Shown in pieces: positions 14,305 to 21,576 of a stretch of 32,295 nt of DNA; the stretch's first letter is position 1; each line of letters opens with the position of its first letter. The notes under the pieces were generated by a model. That model had not been told where the DNA came from, made no database searches, and was given only the letters and a program-made list of their open reading frames with translations. Both the position numbers and the translations under genes were made by a program. The DNA is taken from positions 1-32,295 of the IMG/VR virus record IMGVR_UViG_3300030390_001841. One strand, written 5' to 3'. The DNA is from a virus.

Positions 14305-15024
14305 ATGAAATCATTTAGAAAATTCATAACTGAAGAAAAACATGGCAAACTTAATGTTAAGCCTGAGCAAAAAGTTATGAATTACCTTAAAAAATATAAT
14401 ATTCCTGATGATACTGGTGTGGCTAATTATGGAATAGATTTTGGTCCAAATGGTGGCAAGGTACAGTCGACTGATAGTTATGTTAAAATTCCTATAGCTA
14501 GAAAAACTCAACGGGAGGCAATTCCAGAAAAAAATCATCCTTCAGTTGATAAATTATTAGCTGATATTGAGAAGGGTGCTTTTAAACATCCTCGTTTAAT
14601 TAGCTATAATGTTGGAGATACTTATCGAGAAGGTAAAACTGCTCTTGTTATATATTTTGCTAATAGAGTGGCAGTTGGAAAACCAGATGCACTTTATCAC
14701 TGGACAAAGACTGCCAATGTTGATAGTATATTAAAAAATGGATTAAAACCTTCTTCAGGAGATTGGGTAATTAGTGGTTCAAAGGTTGCATATGTTGCAA
14801 CGTTCCTTACTGAAAAACCAAAGCGTTTAGCTAGAGTTCGAGGATTTACGCATTTTAAAGAGCCGACATGGACATTATTAAAAGTAGATCCTGGTAATTC
14901 TAAACTTTACGTTGATGAACATAGATTTGATCCTGATCCAATTAACTGGATGGTGTATGATGTTATTTCAAAAGATAATATAGAAGTAGTAAAAGATATT
15001 AAAGCAAATAGGCAAATAAAATGA
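14305..15024 (+). CDS. Leader-bearing ADP-ribosyltransferase/KptA-like protein, 239 aa
   Basis: MKSFRKFITEEKHG matches the capsid-targeting pattern closely. The C-terminal 110 residues contain LYHWTKTANVDSILKNGLKP (about residues 131-150). This is the H-x-T strand, helix and GLKP turn found in RNA 2'-phosphotransferase (KptA/Tpt1), DarT and other ART-fold enzymes that use NAD+. Downstream, KVAYVATFLTE and a late VYDVISKDNIEVV fit the remaining strands. A catalytic Glu cannot be assigned with confidence. T4 carries ADP-ribosyltransferase Alt in the capsid by the same kind of leader, so a packaged ART is plausible. An alternative is tRNA-repair 2'-phosphotransferase. The first 120 residues are unassigned. 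The gene is sandwiched between two duplicated His-rich genes. Confidence 0.6.
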   Translation: MKSFRKFITEEKHGKLNVKPEQKVMNYLKKYNIPDDTGVANYGIDFGPNGGKVQSTDSYVKIPIARKTQREAIPEKNHPSVDKLLADIEKGAFKHPRLISYNVGDTYREGKTALVIYFANRVAVGKPDALYHWTKTANVDSILKNGLKPSSGDWVISGSKVAYVATFLTEKPKRLARVRGFTHFKEPTWTLLKVDPGNSKLYVDEHRFDPDPINWMVYDVISKDNIEVVKDIKANRQIK

Positions 15025-15093
15025 AACATAAGGAAAATTAAAATGTTTGCAAACGATGATAACGAAAAAAATATTCAAACTTATGCTACTCTT
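15024..15093 (+). repeat. 70-bp leader cassette, copy 2
   Basis: It is identical to 13729-13798, with offset 1295 bases. It includes the ribosome site and the first codons of the second His-rich paralogue. Confidence 0.9.
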
Positions 15094-15546
15094 TTGCAAG
15101 ACATAAGAGAAGGTATCGATGAAGCTACTCACATGGGAAAGAAGCCAAAGAATCTTGTGCATGCTGCTGCATTAGATCATTCTAATATAATTAAAAACGT
15201 AACTGACGGTTATGAAGATGATCCATATAAAACTTATGATGCAAGTCATTTGAAGGATAAATCTCGTCATGAAGTGGATCAATTAAATCGAAGTCATACA
15301 AAGTTAGTCGACATACATCGTGCGCATGCAACTATTCACTCGGCGCATGGAAATCACGAGGCAGTTGTTGCACATACAAAAGCTGCTAAACTGCATAAGC
15401 ATTGTGCAGATGTTTCAGATTGGGATTACGGCATGCCAACGAGCCATGAAGAGTTTTCAGATGCAGCATCCACTGCATCTCATAGAGGATCCGAAGCGTT
15501 AAAAAATCACCCGCTTACTTCTAAAATGTTTAGCAGCAAAAAATGA
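15043..15546 (+). CDS. His-rich internal-head-type protein, 167 aa (paralogue B)
   Basis: The leader MFANDDNEKNIQTYATLLQD continues IREGIDEATH and is the same as paralogue A apart from loss of KEG. The middle (VDIHRAHATIHSAHGNHEAV) aligns with the His helix of A, and the end (LKNHPLTSKMF) matches too. So this is a diverged tandem duplicate with one gene, the ART-like gene, caught between the copies. Conservation is strongest in the leader and much weaker in the body, suggesting that the leader function is selected. The stop overlaps the next start (ATGA). Confidence 0.65.
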   Translation: MFANDDNEKNIQTYATLLQDIREGIDEATHMGKKPKNLVHAAALDHSNIIKNVTDGYEDDPYKTYDASHLKDKSRHEVDQLNRSHTKLVDIHRAHATIHSAHGNHEAVVAHTKAAKLHKHCADVSDWDYGMPTSHEEFSDAASTASHRGSEALKNHPLTSKMFSSKK

Positions 15547-15983
15547 AAACATTTAGAGAGCTATTAGAAAATAAAGAAAATGAATATAACAATGAGGGCG
15601 GCATGTCTAAAGGTCAACTTAAGACCATGATTGATGCCGCTCAAGAGTTACATGATATGCTAAGTGATAACGATAATATGCCCGAATGGGTTCAATCAAA
15701 AATTACAAAAGCCACCGATTATGTTGATACAGCTCGTGACTATATGAAGAATGAAATAAAAACAGAATCAGTTAATGAAAAAAAATCTGAAACTTGGGAA
15801 GCTGGTTATAAAAGACGTGTTGTAAAAACTACAAAGCCTGAACATAAAGAAAAAGGCCATAACTGGAGAATCAAAGGTAAGGAAAGACCTGGAATTTCTA
15901 TTAAACTATATGATAAAAAGCCTTCACAGGAACAATTTAATAAAGAAATGAAAAGAGTTGCTGGCCATGAGTTTGGAGGATAA
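15543..15983 (+). CDS. Leader-bearing small virion-type protein, 146 aa
   Basis: MKTFRELLENKENE is one of the closest matches here to the T4 leader. Residues 20-77 (MSKGQLKTMIDAAQELHDML ... WVQSKITKATDYVDTARDYM) form a helical hairpin module that I have seen repeatedly in head proteins of T4-like marine phages. A TESVNEKK spacer follows, then a basic C-terminal module (WEAGYKRRVVKTTKPEHKEK onward). It contains no catalytic motif. It overlaps the upstream paralogue by 4 bases and is followed 2 bases later by another leader gene. Confidence 0.6.
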   Translation: MKTFRELLENKENEYNNEGGMSKGQLKTMIDAAQELHDMLSDNDNMPEWVQSKITKATDYVDTARDYMKNEIKTESVNEKKSETWEAGYKRRVVKTTKPEHKEKGHNWRIKGKERPGISIKLYDKKPSQEQFNKEMKRVAGHEFGG

Positions 15984-15985
15984 CA

Positions 15986-16273
15986 ATGGATACTTTTAAA
16001 CAGTACATATCAGAACGTGGCAACGATTCTAAAGGGCACTATATCCCAACCGAAAAAGGTGCGGGGATGACTCAAAAGGGTGTAGACGCAGTTAACAGAA
16101 AGACCGGCGGCAATTTGAAAACTGCAGTGACCGGTAAAGTAAAAGCCGGAAGTAAAGATGCAAAAAGACGTAAATCATTCTGCGCTCGTATGAGCGGAAT
16201 GAAAGGCCCTATGAAAGACGAAAAGGGTAGACCAACAAGAAAAGCGATGTCGTTAAAGCGGTGGAAGTGTTAA
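15986..16273 (+). CDS. Leader-bearing basic Cys-containing protein, 95 aa
   Basis: MDTFKQYISERG is a CTS-like leader. The body carries GAGMTQKGVDAVNRKTGG, LKTAVTGKVKAGSKDAKRRK, SFCARMSGMKGPM and a final LKRWKC. This is a small basic domain seen in many T4-like and other phage genomes, usually as a protein of unknown function (I believe DUF6321). Two conserved Cys, one in SFCARM and one at the C-terminus, may bind metal or form a disulfide. Its high Lys/Arg content suits DNA binding inside the head. A GGAGG ribosome site precedes the ATG. Confidence 0.65.
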   Translation: MDTFKQYISERGNDSKGHYIPTEKGAGMTQKGVDAVNRKTGGNLKTAVTGKVKAGSKDAKRRKSFCARMSGMKGPMKDEKGRPTRKAMSLKRWKC

Positions 16274-16304
16274 TAAGTAGTTATTAAAGAACAGGATTTC
16301 TAAT

Positions 16305-16592
16305 ATGGTAACAGATGATAGATCGGAAAAGCGGTTGGATAGAATCGAAGAAAAGATTGATAAACTAACAGACGCACTAGTAAATATAGCTAGATTTGAA
16401 GAAAAAATGGATGCTTATAATAAGTACCGAGATGATTCTTGGGCTCGTATGAATAAATTTTCGGAGAAGCTTGATTGTATTGAAAGAAAAGTAAATGAAA
16501 ACGCTAATACCGTTCATGTAATTAATAAGTTATTCTGGGGTATGATTATTGCAGCTATTGGATCTGCAATAGCTCATTTTGGAATGATGTAA
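16305..16592 (+). CDS. Coiled-coil protein with C-terminal membrane helix, 95 aa
   Basis: Residues 1-70 are a long charged coiled coil (EKRLDRIEEKIDKLTDALVN and following). The last 23 are one hydrophobic helix (LFWGMIIAAIGSAIAHFGMM). The architecture is that of XhlA-type and similar phage tail-anchored membrane proteins, which are often placed near lysis or membrane functions. There is no CTS-like leader, so it is probably not packaged. Whether it is lysis-related cannot be said. Confidence 0.6.
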   Translation: MVTDDRSEKRLDRIEEKIDKLTDALVNIARFEEKMDAYNKYRDDSWARMNKFSEKLDCIERKVNENANTVHVINKLFWGMIIAAIGSAIAHFGMM

Positions 16593-16609
16593 ATTCAATA
16601 AAAAAATTG

Positions 16610-16617
16610 TATAAATA
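16610..16617 (+). promoter_or_regulatory. T4-type late promoter TATAAATA
   Basis: A perfect TATAAATA lies in the gap before the 948-aa protein, 39 bases upstream of its start. A second, imperfect copy (TATAAATG) follows at 16639-16646, overlapping the leader region. Confidence 0.75.
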
Positions 16618-16655
16618 GAACTATAATATCCAAGCTTGTATAAATGGAGACAAAA

Positions 16656-19502
16656 ATGGAAACCAAAGACTTAAACAGTATAGGCTTGGCATATCTTGAG
16701 ATGGTCGAGAAAAGAAATATTGAGGCTAAAAAGAATCATGCTGCGGTCCTTGCAGCAGCAGCACTAGACGAAAAGATGGATCCCACAGATCATGTAAAAC
16801 AAAACGATAATGGCATGTGGTGTGTATATAGTAAAGATAATAAAAAATTAAAAGAATTCAAAAAAGAATCTGACGCTAATGCGTGGGCAGTAGACAACCA
16901 TGATACGCTTATGTCAGAAGCTAAAAAGAAATTACATCCTAATCAAAAAGCATTAGACGCAGACGGTGATGGAGATATCGAAGCTGATGATCTCGCTGAT
17001 TTGCGCAAAGATGCTGATAAAGATGATAAGAAATTTGATAAAAAGAAAAAGTCATCTAAAAAAGATGATGATGATGAACAAGAAAAGTTTAAAGCTTATA
17101 CTGGTGATGATAAAAATGATCAAGAAGGTACAAGCGTTAGAGAAGATAAGTTTGAGCCACATATGATGTATGATCCGAAAACTGGTAAAGGTTATAAGGC
17201 CGAAAAAGAAGAAGATCATTTGCGTATGAAAAAGATGGGATACACTCACGATAAACCAGAAGAGATTGATGAAGCAAAGAATATAACTACTGATAATAAC
17301 GCTCTAGTGAGTTTTTATCAAAAACATTCTAATAAGTATAGATTGGTCGGCCATATGAATGCTGGTGTCATTGGTAGTCAACATCAAATGTTACCTGCAG
17401 ATACTAAGAACATTTCTAATCAAGCTGTAAAAGCTGGAGTTGGAAAAATGGTGAAGGTTCCTAATTCTATGTTAAAAAAACATATTGCTGATTATAAAAA
17501 TGAAAATAAACCAGCTCCACCAGAAATTGCAGTTGCATTAAGTCAACACCACGCAAAATCTGTAGTTGAATCATCAATGCAGTTCGAAGGTGTTAAAGCT
17601 ACTGGTGCACAAGCGAAAGCTCTGCATAAACTTATGCTGAGTGCATTAGGCAAAAAACAAATGCCAAATGCTCGCAATGGACATACTAGCTCTATCGCAA
17701 CAAATGGAGATTTTGTAGTACATGGTTCTATGGGTCAAGTTGCAGGTAGAATCAAAAAAGGCGATTTCGTTGATCCGATGAAAGAATCAACAGATTTACA
17801 AGAAGGTGCAGCACGTCAAGCCGCCTTCCATAAAGGTCTTATGAATTATTGTAAAGAAATCGGCAAAGATCATATGGATCATAAAGATTTTATGGATCAT
17901 GCAAAGCATGTTAAAGCCGGTGACTGGGATAAAGCCAGAACTCATGCTGATGGTATGGACACTGAAGTAAGAGAAAAAATTCACACTTTAGCAATTGACC
18001 ATTTAGGTCAAGGTGCTGCAAGCGAATTATATGGCGGTGATCGAGTAAGCTTATCAAAAAAAGAAGGAGATGGTAAATTGCATGCATCTTATAACGAATC
18101 AGTAAATGTGGACGAGGCTACTATTCCTGACGGTCAAACTGCCATGACGAAAAAGCCTGAGCTTACTAAAAAGGATAAAAAGACTATGGGTAAGATTGCA
18201 GATCTTATGAAGACAGCAAACGAATCAGTAAATGTAGACGATGTATTAGCACTTATTGATCAAGGCTATACATTAGATCAAGCTGAAGCAATGGTTGCAG
18301 AAGCAGCGTGTGGTACAGTAAATGCTTCTCGGCAAGGCAAAGCTGGAGAGCTTGAGAGAAATGTAGCAAATGATCAAAGGTCAATTCCTGTAAAATCAGT
18401 AGGTGCTGCACCTGTTAGACCTGGTACAAAGCAACAGCAACGTGATTTTGATCAAGGCGCAAAATTGGCTAAGCCGCCCAAAGAAGTATCTTTGAAGCCT
18501 ATGCCTGCTGCATTATCAAAGAAAATGGAAACAGACGAAGAACTCCATGGCGATCAACATAAATTAGATCATAATAAAGATGGCAAAATTACTGCACCTG
18601 ATCTTGCAAAAGTCCGGACACATGGCGCCGTTAAGAAAGCTAACCGTCAAGAATCTGTTATGAATCGTGTTAGTAATATGGTTGAAAATATTCGGGCTGA
18701 TATACAAGAAAAAAACGAAATCAATGAAGTGAGCAAGGGAACTCTTAGAGATTATGCCAAGAAAGCCGTTCATGACATAGATAAACAAAAAGCCGACGCA
18801 GATAAATTTGAATTCCGTGGAATGGCGTCTCAAAGCCGTAAAGTGCAGCACAAGAATTTTGCAAAAGCAACCGATGCGGATAGAAAGGCGGGTAACCGTA
18901 AAAAAGGTATTGGCATAGCTGTTGATAAACTGGCTAGAGAATCTGTTAAAGAAGGTGTTCCAACAACTAGGAAAGAGCTGCAGAAGTATCGCTTCGCCGG
19001 CGAATATGAAAAGAGTGGAATGAAATATCCATATAGCACAGCCGACACGTCGAAGGCCGACGAAGCGGAAGCCCGGGCTATGATTGCGCAGACCCGCACA
19101 AGTGTGAACAAAAATAAAGCAAAAAAAGAGTCTGTGCAAGAAGCTGCTAAGCCAACAGGAATTCATCACTCAACACCAGTAACTGCAGCTCAAGCCAATG
19201 ATGAGCAGGCAAGAGGTCGTTGGACTGATAAAGCTGGCCGTAATACGATGACTGAAAAAGAATTTGTTGATATGCATACTATCCATCCAGATGTTCTGCC
19301 AGAATTTGACGGTAACGTTGCGGCTAAAAAGACAGCTGAAGCTATTAAAAAGGCTCCAAAAGTATCACCAACACCTAATCCAAATCCAAATGCTGGTGAT
19401 AAAAATAAAGTAAAATCTACAGAAGCTCCTGCAGCTAATGCTGGTGTAGTAGGCGAAAGCTATATGGATAAATATGCTAAATACATTAGAGGAGAAATAT
19501 AA
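16656..19502 (+). CDS. Giant modular capsid-interior candidate with EF-hand-like loops, 948 aa
   Basis: I chose ATG 16656 (METKDLNSIGLAYLEMVEKR) because GGAG at 16646-16649 is well placed for it; ATG 16644 overlaps that site. The protein is a string of modules joined by ESVxxDE-like spacers (NESVNVDEA, NESVNVDDV, RQESVMN, RESVKEG, KESVQEA). Modules include a WCVYSKDNKKLKEF domain, an EF-hand-like loop DADGDGDIEADD (101-112), acidic Lys/Asp low-complexity, a His-rich helix (HMDHKDFMDHAKH), a UBA-like pair (LALIDQGYTLDQAEAMV), a second EF-hand/dockerin-like loop DHNKDGKITAPD (638-649), and an INEVSKGTLRDYAKKAV module known to me from other phage proteins. It ends YMDKYAKYIRGEI. The likely role is a scaffold/core or internal protein cut during maturation. 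It is not an enzyme as far as I can see. Confidence 0.6.
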   Translation: METKDLNSIGLAYLEMVEKRNIEAKKNHAAVLAAAALDEKMDPTDHVKQNDNGMWCVYSKDNKKLKEFKKESDANAWAVDNHDTLMSEAKKKLHPNQKALDADGDGDIEADDLADLRKDADKDDKKFDKKKKSSKKDDDDEQEKFKAYTGDDKNDQEGTSVREDKFEPHMMYDPKTGKGYKAEKEEDHLRMKKMGYTHDKPEEIDEAKNITTDNNALVSFYQKHSNKYRLVGHMNAGVIGSQHQMLPADTKNISNQAVKAGVGKMVKVPNSMLKKHIADYKNENKPAPPEIAVALSQHHAKSVVESSMQFEGVKATGAQAKALHKLMLSALGKKQMPNARNGHTSSIATNGDFVVHGSMGQVAGRIKKGDFVDPMKESTDLQEGAARQAAFHKGLMNYCKEIGKDHMDHKDFMDHAKHVKAGDWDKARTHADGMDTEVREKIHTLAIDHLGQGAASELYGGDRVSLSKKEGDGKLHASYNESVNVDEATIPDGQTAMTKKPELTKKDKKTMGKIADLMKTANESVNVDDVLALIDQGYTLDQAEAMVAEAACGTVNASRQGKAGELERNVANDQRSIPVKSVGAAPVRPGTKQQQRDFDQGAKLAKPPKEVSLKPMPAALSKKMETDEELHGDQHKLDHNKDGKITAPDLAKVRTHGAVKKANRQESVMNRVSNMVENIRADIQEKNEINEVSKGTLRDYAKKAVHDIDKQKADADKFEFRGMASQSRKVQHKNFAKATDADRKAGNRKKGIGIAVDKLARESVKEGVPTTRKELQKYRFAGEYEKSGMKYPYSTADTSKADEAEARAMIAQTRTSVNKNKAKKESVQEAAKPTGIHHSTPVTAAQANDEQARGRWTDKAGRNTMTEKEFVDMHTIHPDVLPEFDGNVAAKKTAEAIKKAPKVSPTPNPNPNAGDKNKVKSTEAPAANAGVVGESYMDKYAKYIRGEI

Positions 19503-19789
19503 TGTTTGCAAATAACGATAACGAAAAAACTATTAAAACTTATGCGGCGCTTTTGCAGGGTATAAGAGAAGGTAAAACTCATATGGTCGATATTGATCAT
19601 ACAGGTGGACCGGATGATAATGCCAAGATGCATAATATTACTATTAAGAAAAGCCAAATGGACGATGGCACTCACACTGCTAATTCACACGACGCTACTG
19701 GATCGAAAAAAGATCTTCAAAAGTATTTAGCTAAACATTATGACGACGCGGCTACAGCAAAAGAGCTACATCCAGAAATTTATAAATAG
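19502..19789 (+). CDS. Third member of the MFAN-leader family, 95 aa
   Basis: MFANNDNEKTIKTYAALLQG followed by IREGKTH is clearly homologous to the leaders at 13748 and 15043. It is even closer to the CTS consensus (KTYAALLQGIRE). The remaining 65 residues are unrelated to those His-rich bodies: polar, with a TGSKKDLQKYLAKHYDDAAT helix that resembles small alpha/beta domains. It overlaps the giant protein by one base (TAATG). Its last codons (YK-stop) coincide with a late promoter, TATAAATAG. Confidence 0.6.
   Translation: MFANNDNEKTIKTYAALLQGIREGKTHMVDIDHTGGPDDNAKMHNITIKKSQMDDGTHTANSHDATGSKKDLQKYLAKHYDDAATAKELHPEIYK
19781..19788 (+). promoter_or_regulatory. T4-type late promoter TATAAATA inside the end of the upstream gene
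   Basis: A perfect match overlaps the Tyr-Lys-stop codons of the 19502 gene and lies 26 bases before ATG 19814. The distance is similar to that of the promoter at 5257. Confidence 0.65.
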
Positions 19790-19813
19790 GCTACGAATTA
19801 GAAAATAAACATA

Positions 19814-20182
19814 ATGCAATTATTTGATGAAATAAATGATGACAATTTACTAATATTTGCTTCTCGGCATTATTACAATCCAAAATGTATTGATGTCGAG
19901 GAGTTTTATGAAGATCTAAATAGATTTAAGTATGTAAAAAGATTAGTAAATAGATATATTGAATCTGAAAGATTAGCAGATAGATTGATACTAAATCATC
20001 TTATTATTATTTTTAATGTTTTTGGAGTTGAAGCGAGCATAAAGATTTTAAAGTATAAATTAAATAATGATCATTGGAAAGTAATAAAACCATTTTTGAT
20101 ATTTTTAAAGCATATTAAGCCAACTGATTTTATTGAGATTGAGATGGATGACAAGATTGTACAAATATTAAGAAAGATATAA
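19814..20182 (+). CDS. Conserved-looking T4-like phage protein, 122 aa
   Basis: This is a soluble, all-helical protein with the pattern LFDEINDDNLLIFASRHYYN, DVEEFYEDLNRFKYVKRLVN and RLILNHLIIIFNVFGVEASI. I recall near-identical block order in T4-like marine and cyanophage genomes, where it is annotated as hypothetical. There is no CTS-like leader or catalytic motif. It follows a late promoter and is 3 bases from the next gene. It is likely a structural or assembly factor, with unknown function. Confidence 0.65.
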   Translation: MQLFDEINDDNLLIFASRHYYNPKCIDVEEFYEDLNRFKYVKRLVNRYIESERLADRLILNHLIIIFNVFGVEASIKILKYKLNNDHWKVIKPFLIFLKHIKPTDFIEIEMDDKIVQILRKI

Positions 20183-20185
20183 AGA

Positions 20186-20776
20186 ATGGGATTTATTAAA
20201 AAGGCTGGTGATTTAGTATATACCTTTAGGTTTTTGGCCTTACTGGTGACACCGTTCGAAAAAACAAAGGCCTTTGAGTTAGGTCTTATTGACAAAGATG
20301 GTAAGCGTACTCGGACTGATGGTGATTTGGATTACCCAGAACAAAGAGATGCGTATACACCATTTATTCGTTTAGTATTTAATATTAAAAGATTAATGGC
20401 CAAAGCGCCTGGAGGTCAATCTGTTGTTGCTCGATATGCTGCAGCGCTGTATCTCATTAAAGAAAATTTAGATCTGACTGATAAGTCAATAAAACAAATT
20501 ACTGAAAAATGTGGACTTGATCCACTTGATTTTTTGTCAGAACAAAGTGGTTGGTTTTTATTAGAAAGCGGTGCATTAGCTCCAGGATCATATAGAGTTA
20601 AAAATAATAAAATAGTAAATAGCACATTTGAAGAGGTTGTAAGACCAAGAGATTGGATTCGAGTTGGAAACGATTGTTATCCTGTAGGTGAAATGTTTGG
20701 ATTAAATGTATATGAAGCTACGCATGTAAATACTAGACAAAAAGTATATATCACTATAGGGGAAATAATGTCGTGA
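20186..20776 (+). CDS. Conserved-looking phage protein of unknown function, 196 aa
   Basis: The N-terminal half is helical (KAGDLVYTFRFLALLVTPFE onward). The C-terminal half (from about residue 130) is beta-rich, with GWFLLESGALAPGSYRVKNN, DWIRVGNDCYPVGEMFGLNV and an ending that reads like a small beta-barrel domain. I recall similar proteins in T4-like marine phages next to the 122-aa protein, with no known role. The stop overlaps the next start (TGATG). There is no leader, so it is probably an assembly or virion component outside the cargo set. Confidence 0.6.
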   Translation: MGFIKKAGDLVYTFRFLALLVTPFEKTKAFELGLIDKDGKRTRTDGDLDYPEQRDAYTPFIRLVFNIKRLMAKAPGGQSVVARYAAALYLIKENLDLTDKSIKQITEKCGLDPLDFLSEQSGWFLLESGALAPGSYRVKNNKIVNSTFEEVVRPRDWIRVGNDCYPVGEMFGLNVYEATHVNTRQKVYITIGEIMS

Positions 20777-21576
20777 TGCGGCTGAAAAAATATATCAAAG
20801 AAATGGCGTCAGTGGCAGTTTCAGAGTTAGATGCTGAATTCTTAGCAAATGCTCAAAAATTAACATCGTTTAATTTAAAAGGATCTGATTTCACTTCTTT
20901 AAAATATAAAAAAGAAATTCAGCACTTGTTTCATATGAAATATTTTCCGACATTTAATATGGATAATACTATAAAGGGTCAACCAACTGTAGGTAAAGTT
21001 AATTCAGTTTTAAAACAACTGAAAAAGGCTGACGCAACTGCATTTGGAAAATTACATAAGTATGATATTAAAGGTGTTGGTCCTGGTGAAGCAATGTTAT
21101 TCTTTATTTTAGATGACGCTCATTTAGGTGGTGGTTCTTCTGCCGGCGTTGATTTAGTAGTTGATGGTAAAAATTATGAAATCAAAGCTGGCAATTTTAC
21201 TAAAGATGGATATATGGTTAACTATAAATTAGGTGCCACTATGGATATGACAAAAATAGTCGGTCCGGCCCTAGAACTTAAGAATATGGCTGATCCCAAA
21301 GGAGCCCTAGGTAGAGAAAAATCTGGCGTGAATGGAAAACAAATGACGGCTATTAAAAGAATACCAGCGCTTGCTGCTAGATGGAAAAAAGAAGTTGAAG
21401 ATCCTTATATTGATGCAGCTCATGCATATCTTTCCGCAAATCCAATTATCTTTATGGTCAACACATCGCCTAAGAATTTAATTGGAATGTGTAAAGCTAT
21501 TAAAGTACCTAAGAAGTCTGATATTGGATTAGATATGGTAACTCAAGGAATAATCAAACCAAAGGTAAAGGTATGA
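20776..21576 (+). CDS. Leader-bearing PD-(D/E)XK-like nuclease, 266 aa
   Basis: I chose ATG 20776 over the in-frame GTG 20773 because it overlaps the upstream stop. The N-terminus MRLKKYIKEMASVAVSE is a weaker CTS-like leader. The core shows GVGPGEAMLFFILDDA with Glu-105, then SAGVDLVVDGKNYEIKAG with Asp-126 and E135-I-K137. This is the classic E...D-x8-E-x-K layout of PD-(D/E)XK nucleases, and clearer than that of the protein at 5290. The remaining 120 residues (AALARWKKEVEDPYIDAA and after) are helical. It resembles restriction-type or resolvase-type nuclease cores, but no exact family is assigned. The target may be host DNA, competitor phage DNA or branched DNA. Confidence 0.65.
   Translation: MRLKKYIKEMASVAVSELDAEFLANAQKLTSFNLKGSDFTSLKYKKEIQHLFHMKYFPTFNMDNTIKGQPTVGKVNSVLKQLKKADATAFGKLHKYDIKGVGPGEAMLFFILDDAHLGGGSSAGVDLVVDGKNYEIKAGNFTKDGYMVNYKLGATMDMTKIVGPALELKNMADPKGALGREKSGVNGKQMTAIKRIPALAARWKKEVEDPYIDAAHAYLSANPIIFMVNTSPKNLIGMCKAIKVPKKSDIGLDMVTQGIIKPKVKV

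Noticed and set aside
18564-19169. 201-aa open frame on the minus strand
   Set aside because: It lies wholly inside the 948-aa plus-strand gene, has no ribosome site, and its Phe/Cys/Ile-rich composition is what the antisense of Lys/Glu/Ala-rich coding DNA gives.
20157-20183. TTGTACAA followed by TATAAA before the 196-aa gene
   Set aside because: The spacer is 15 bp, not the 18 bp of the other four sites, and the -10 would overlap the start region; treated as coincidence.
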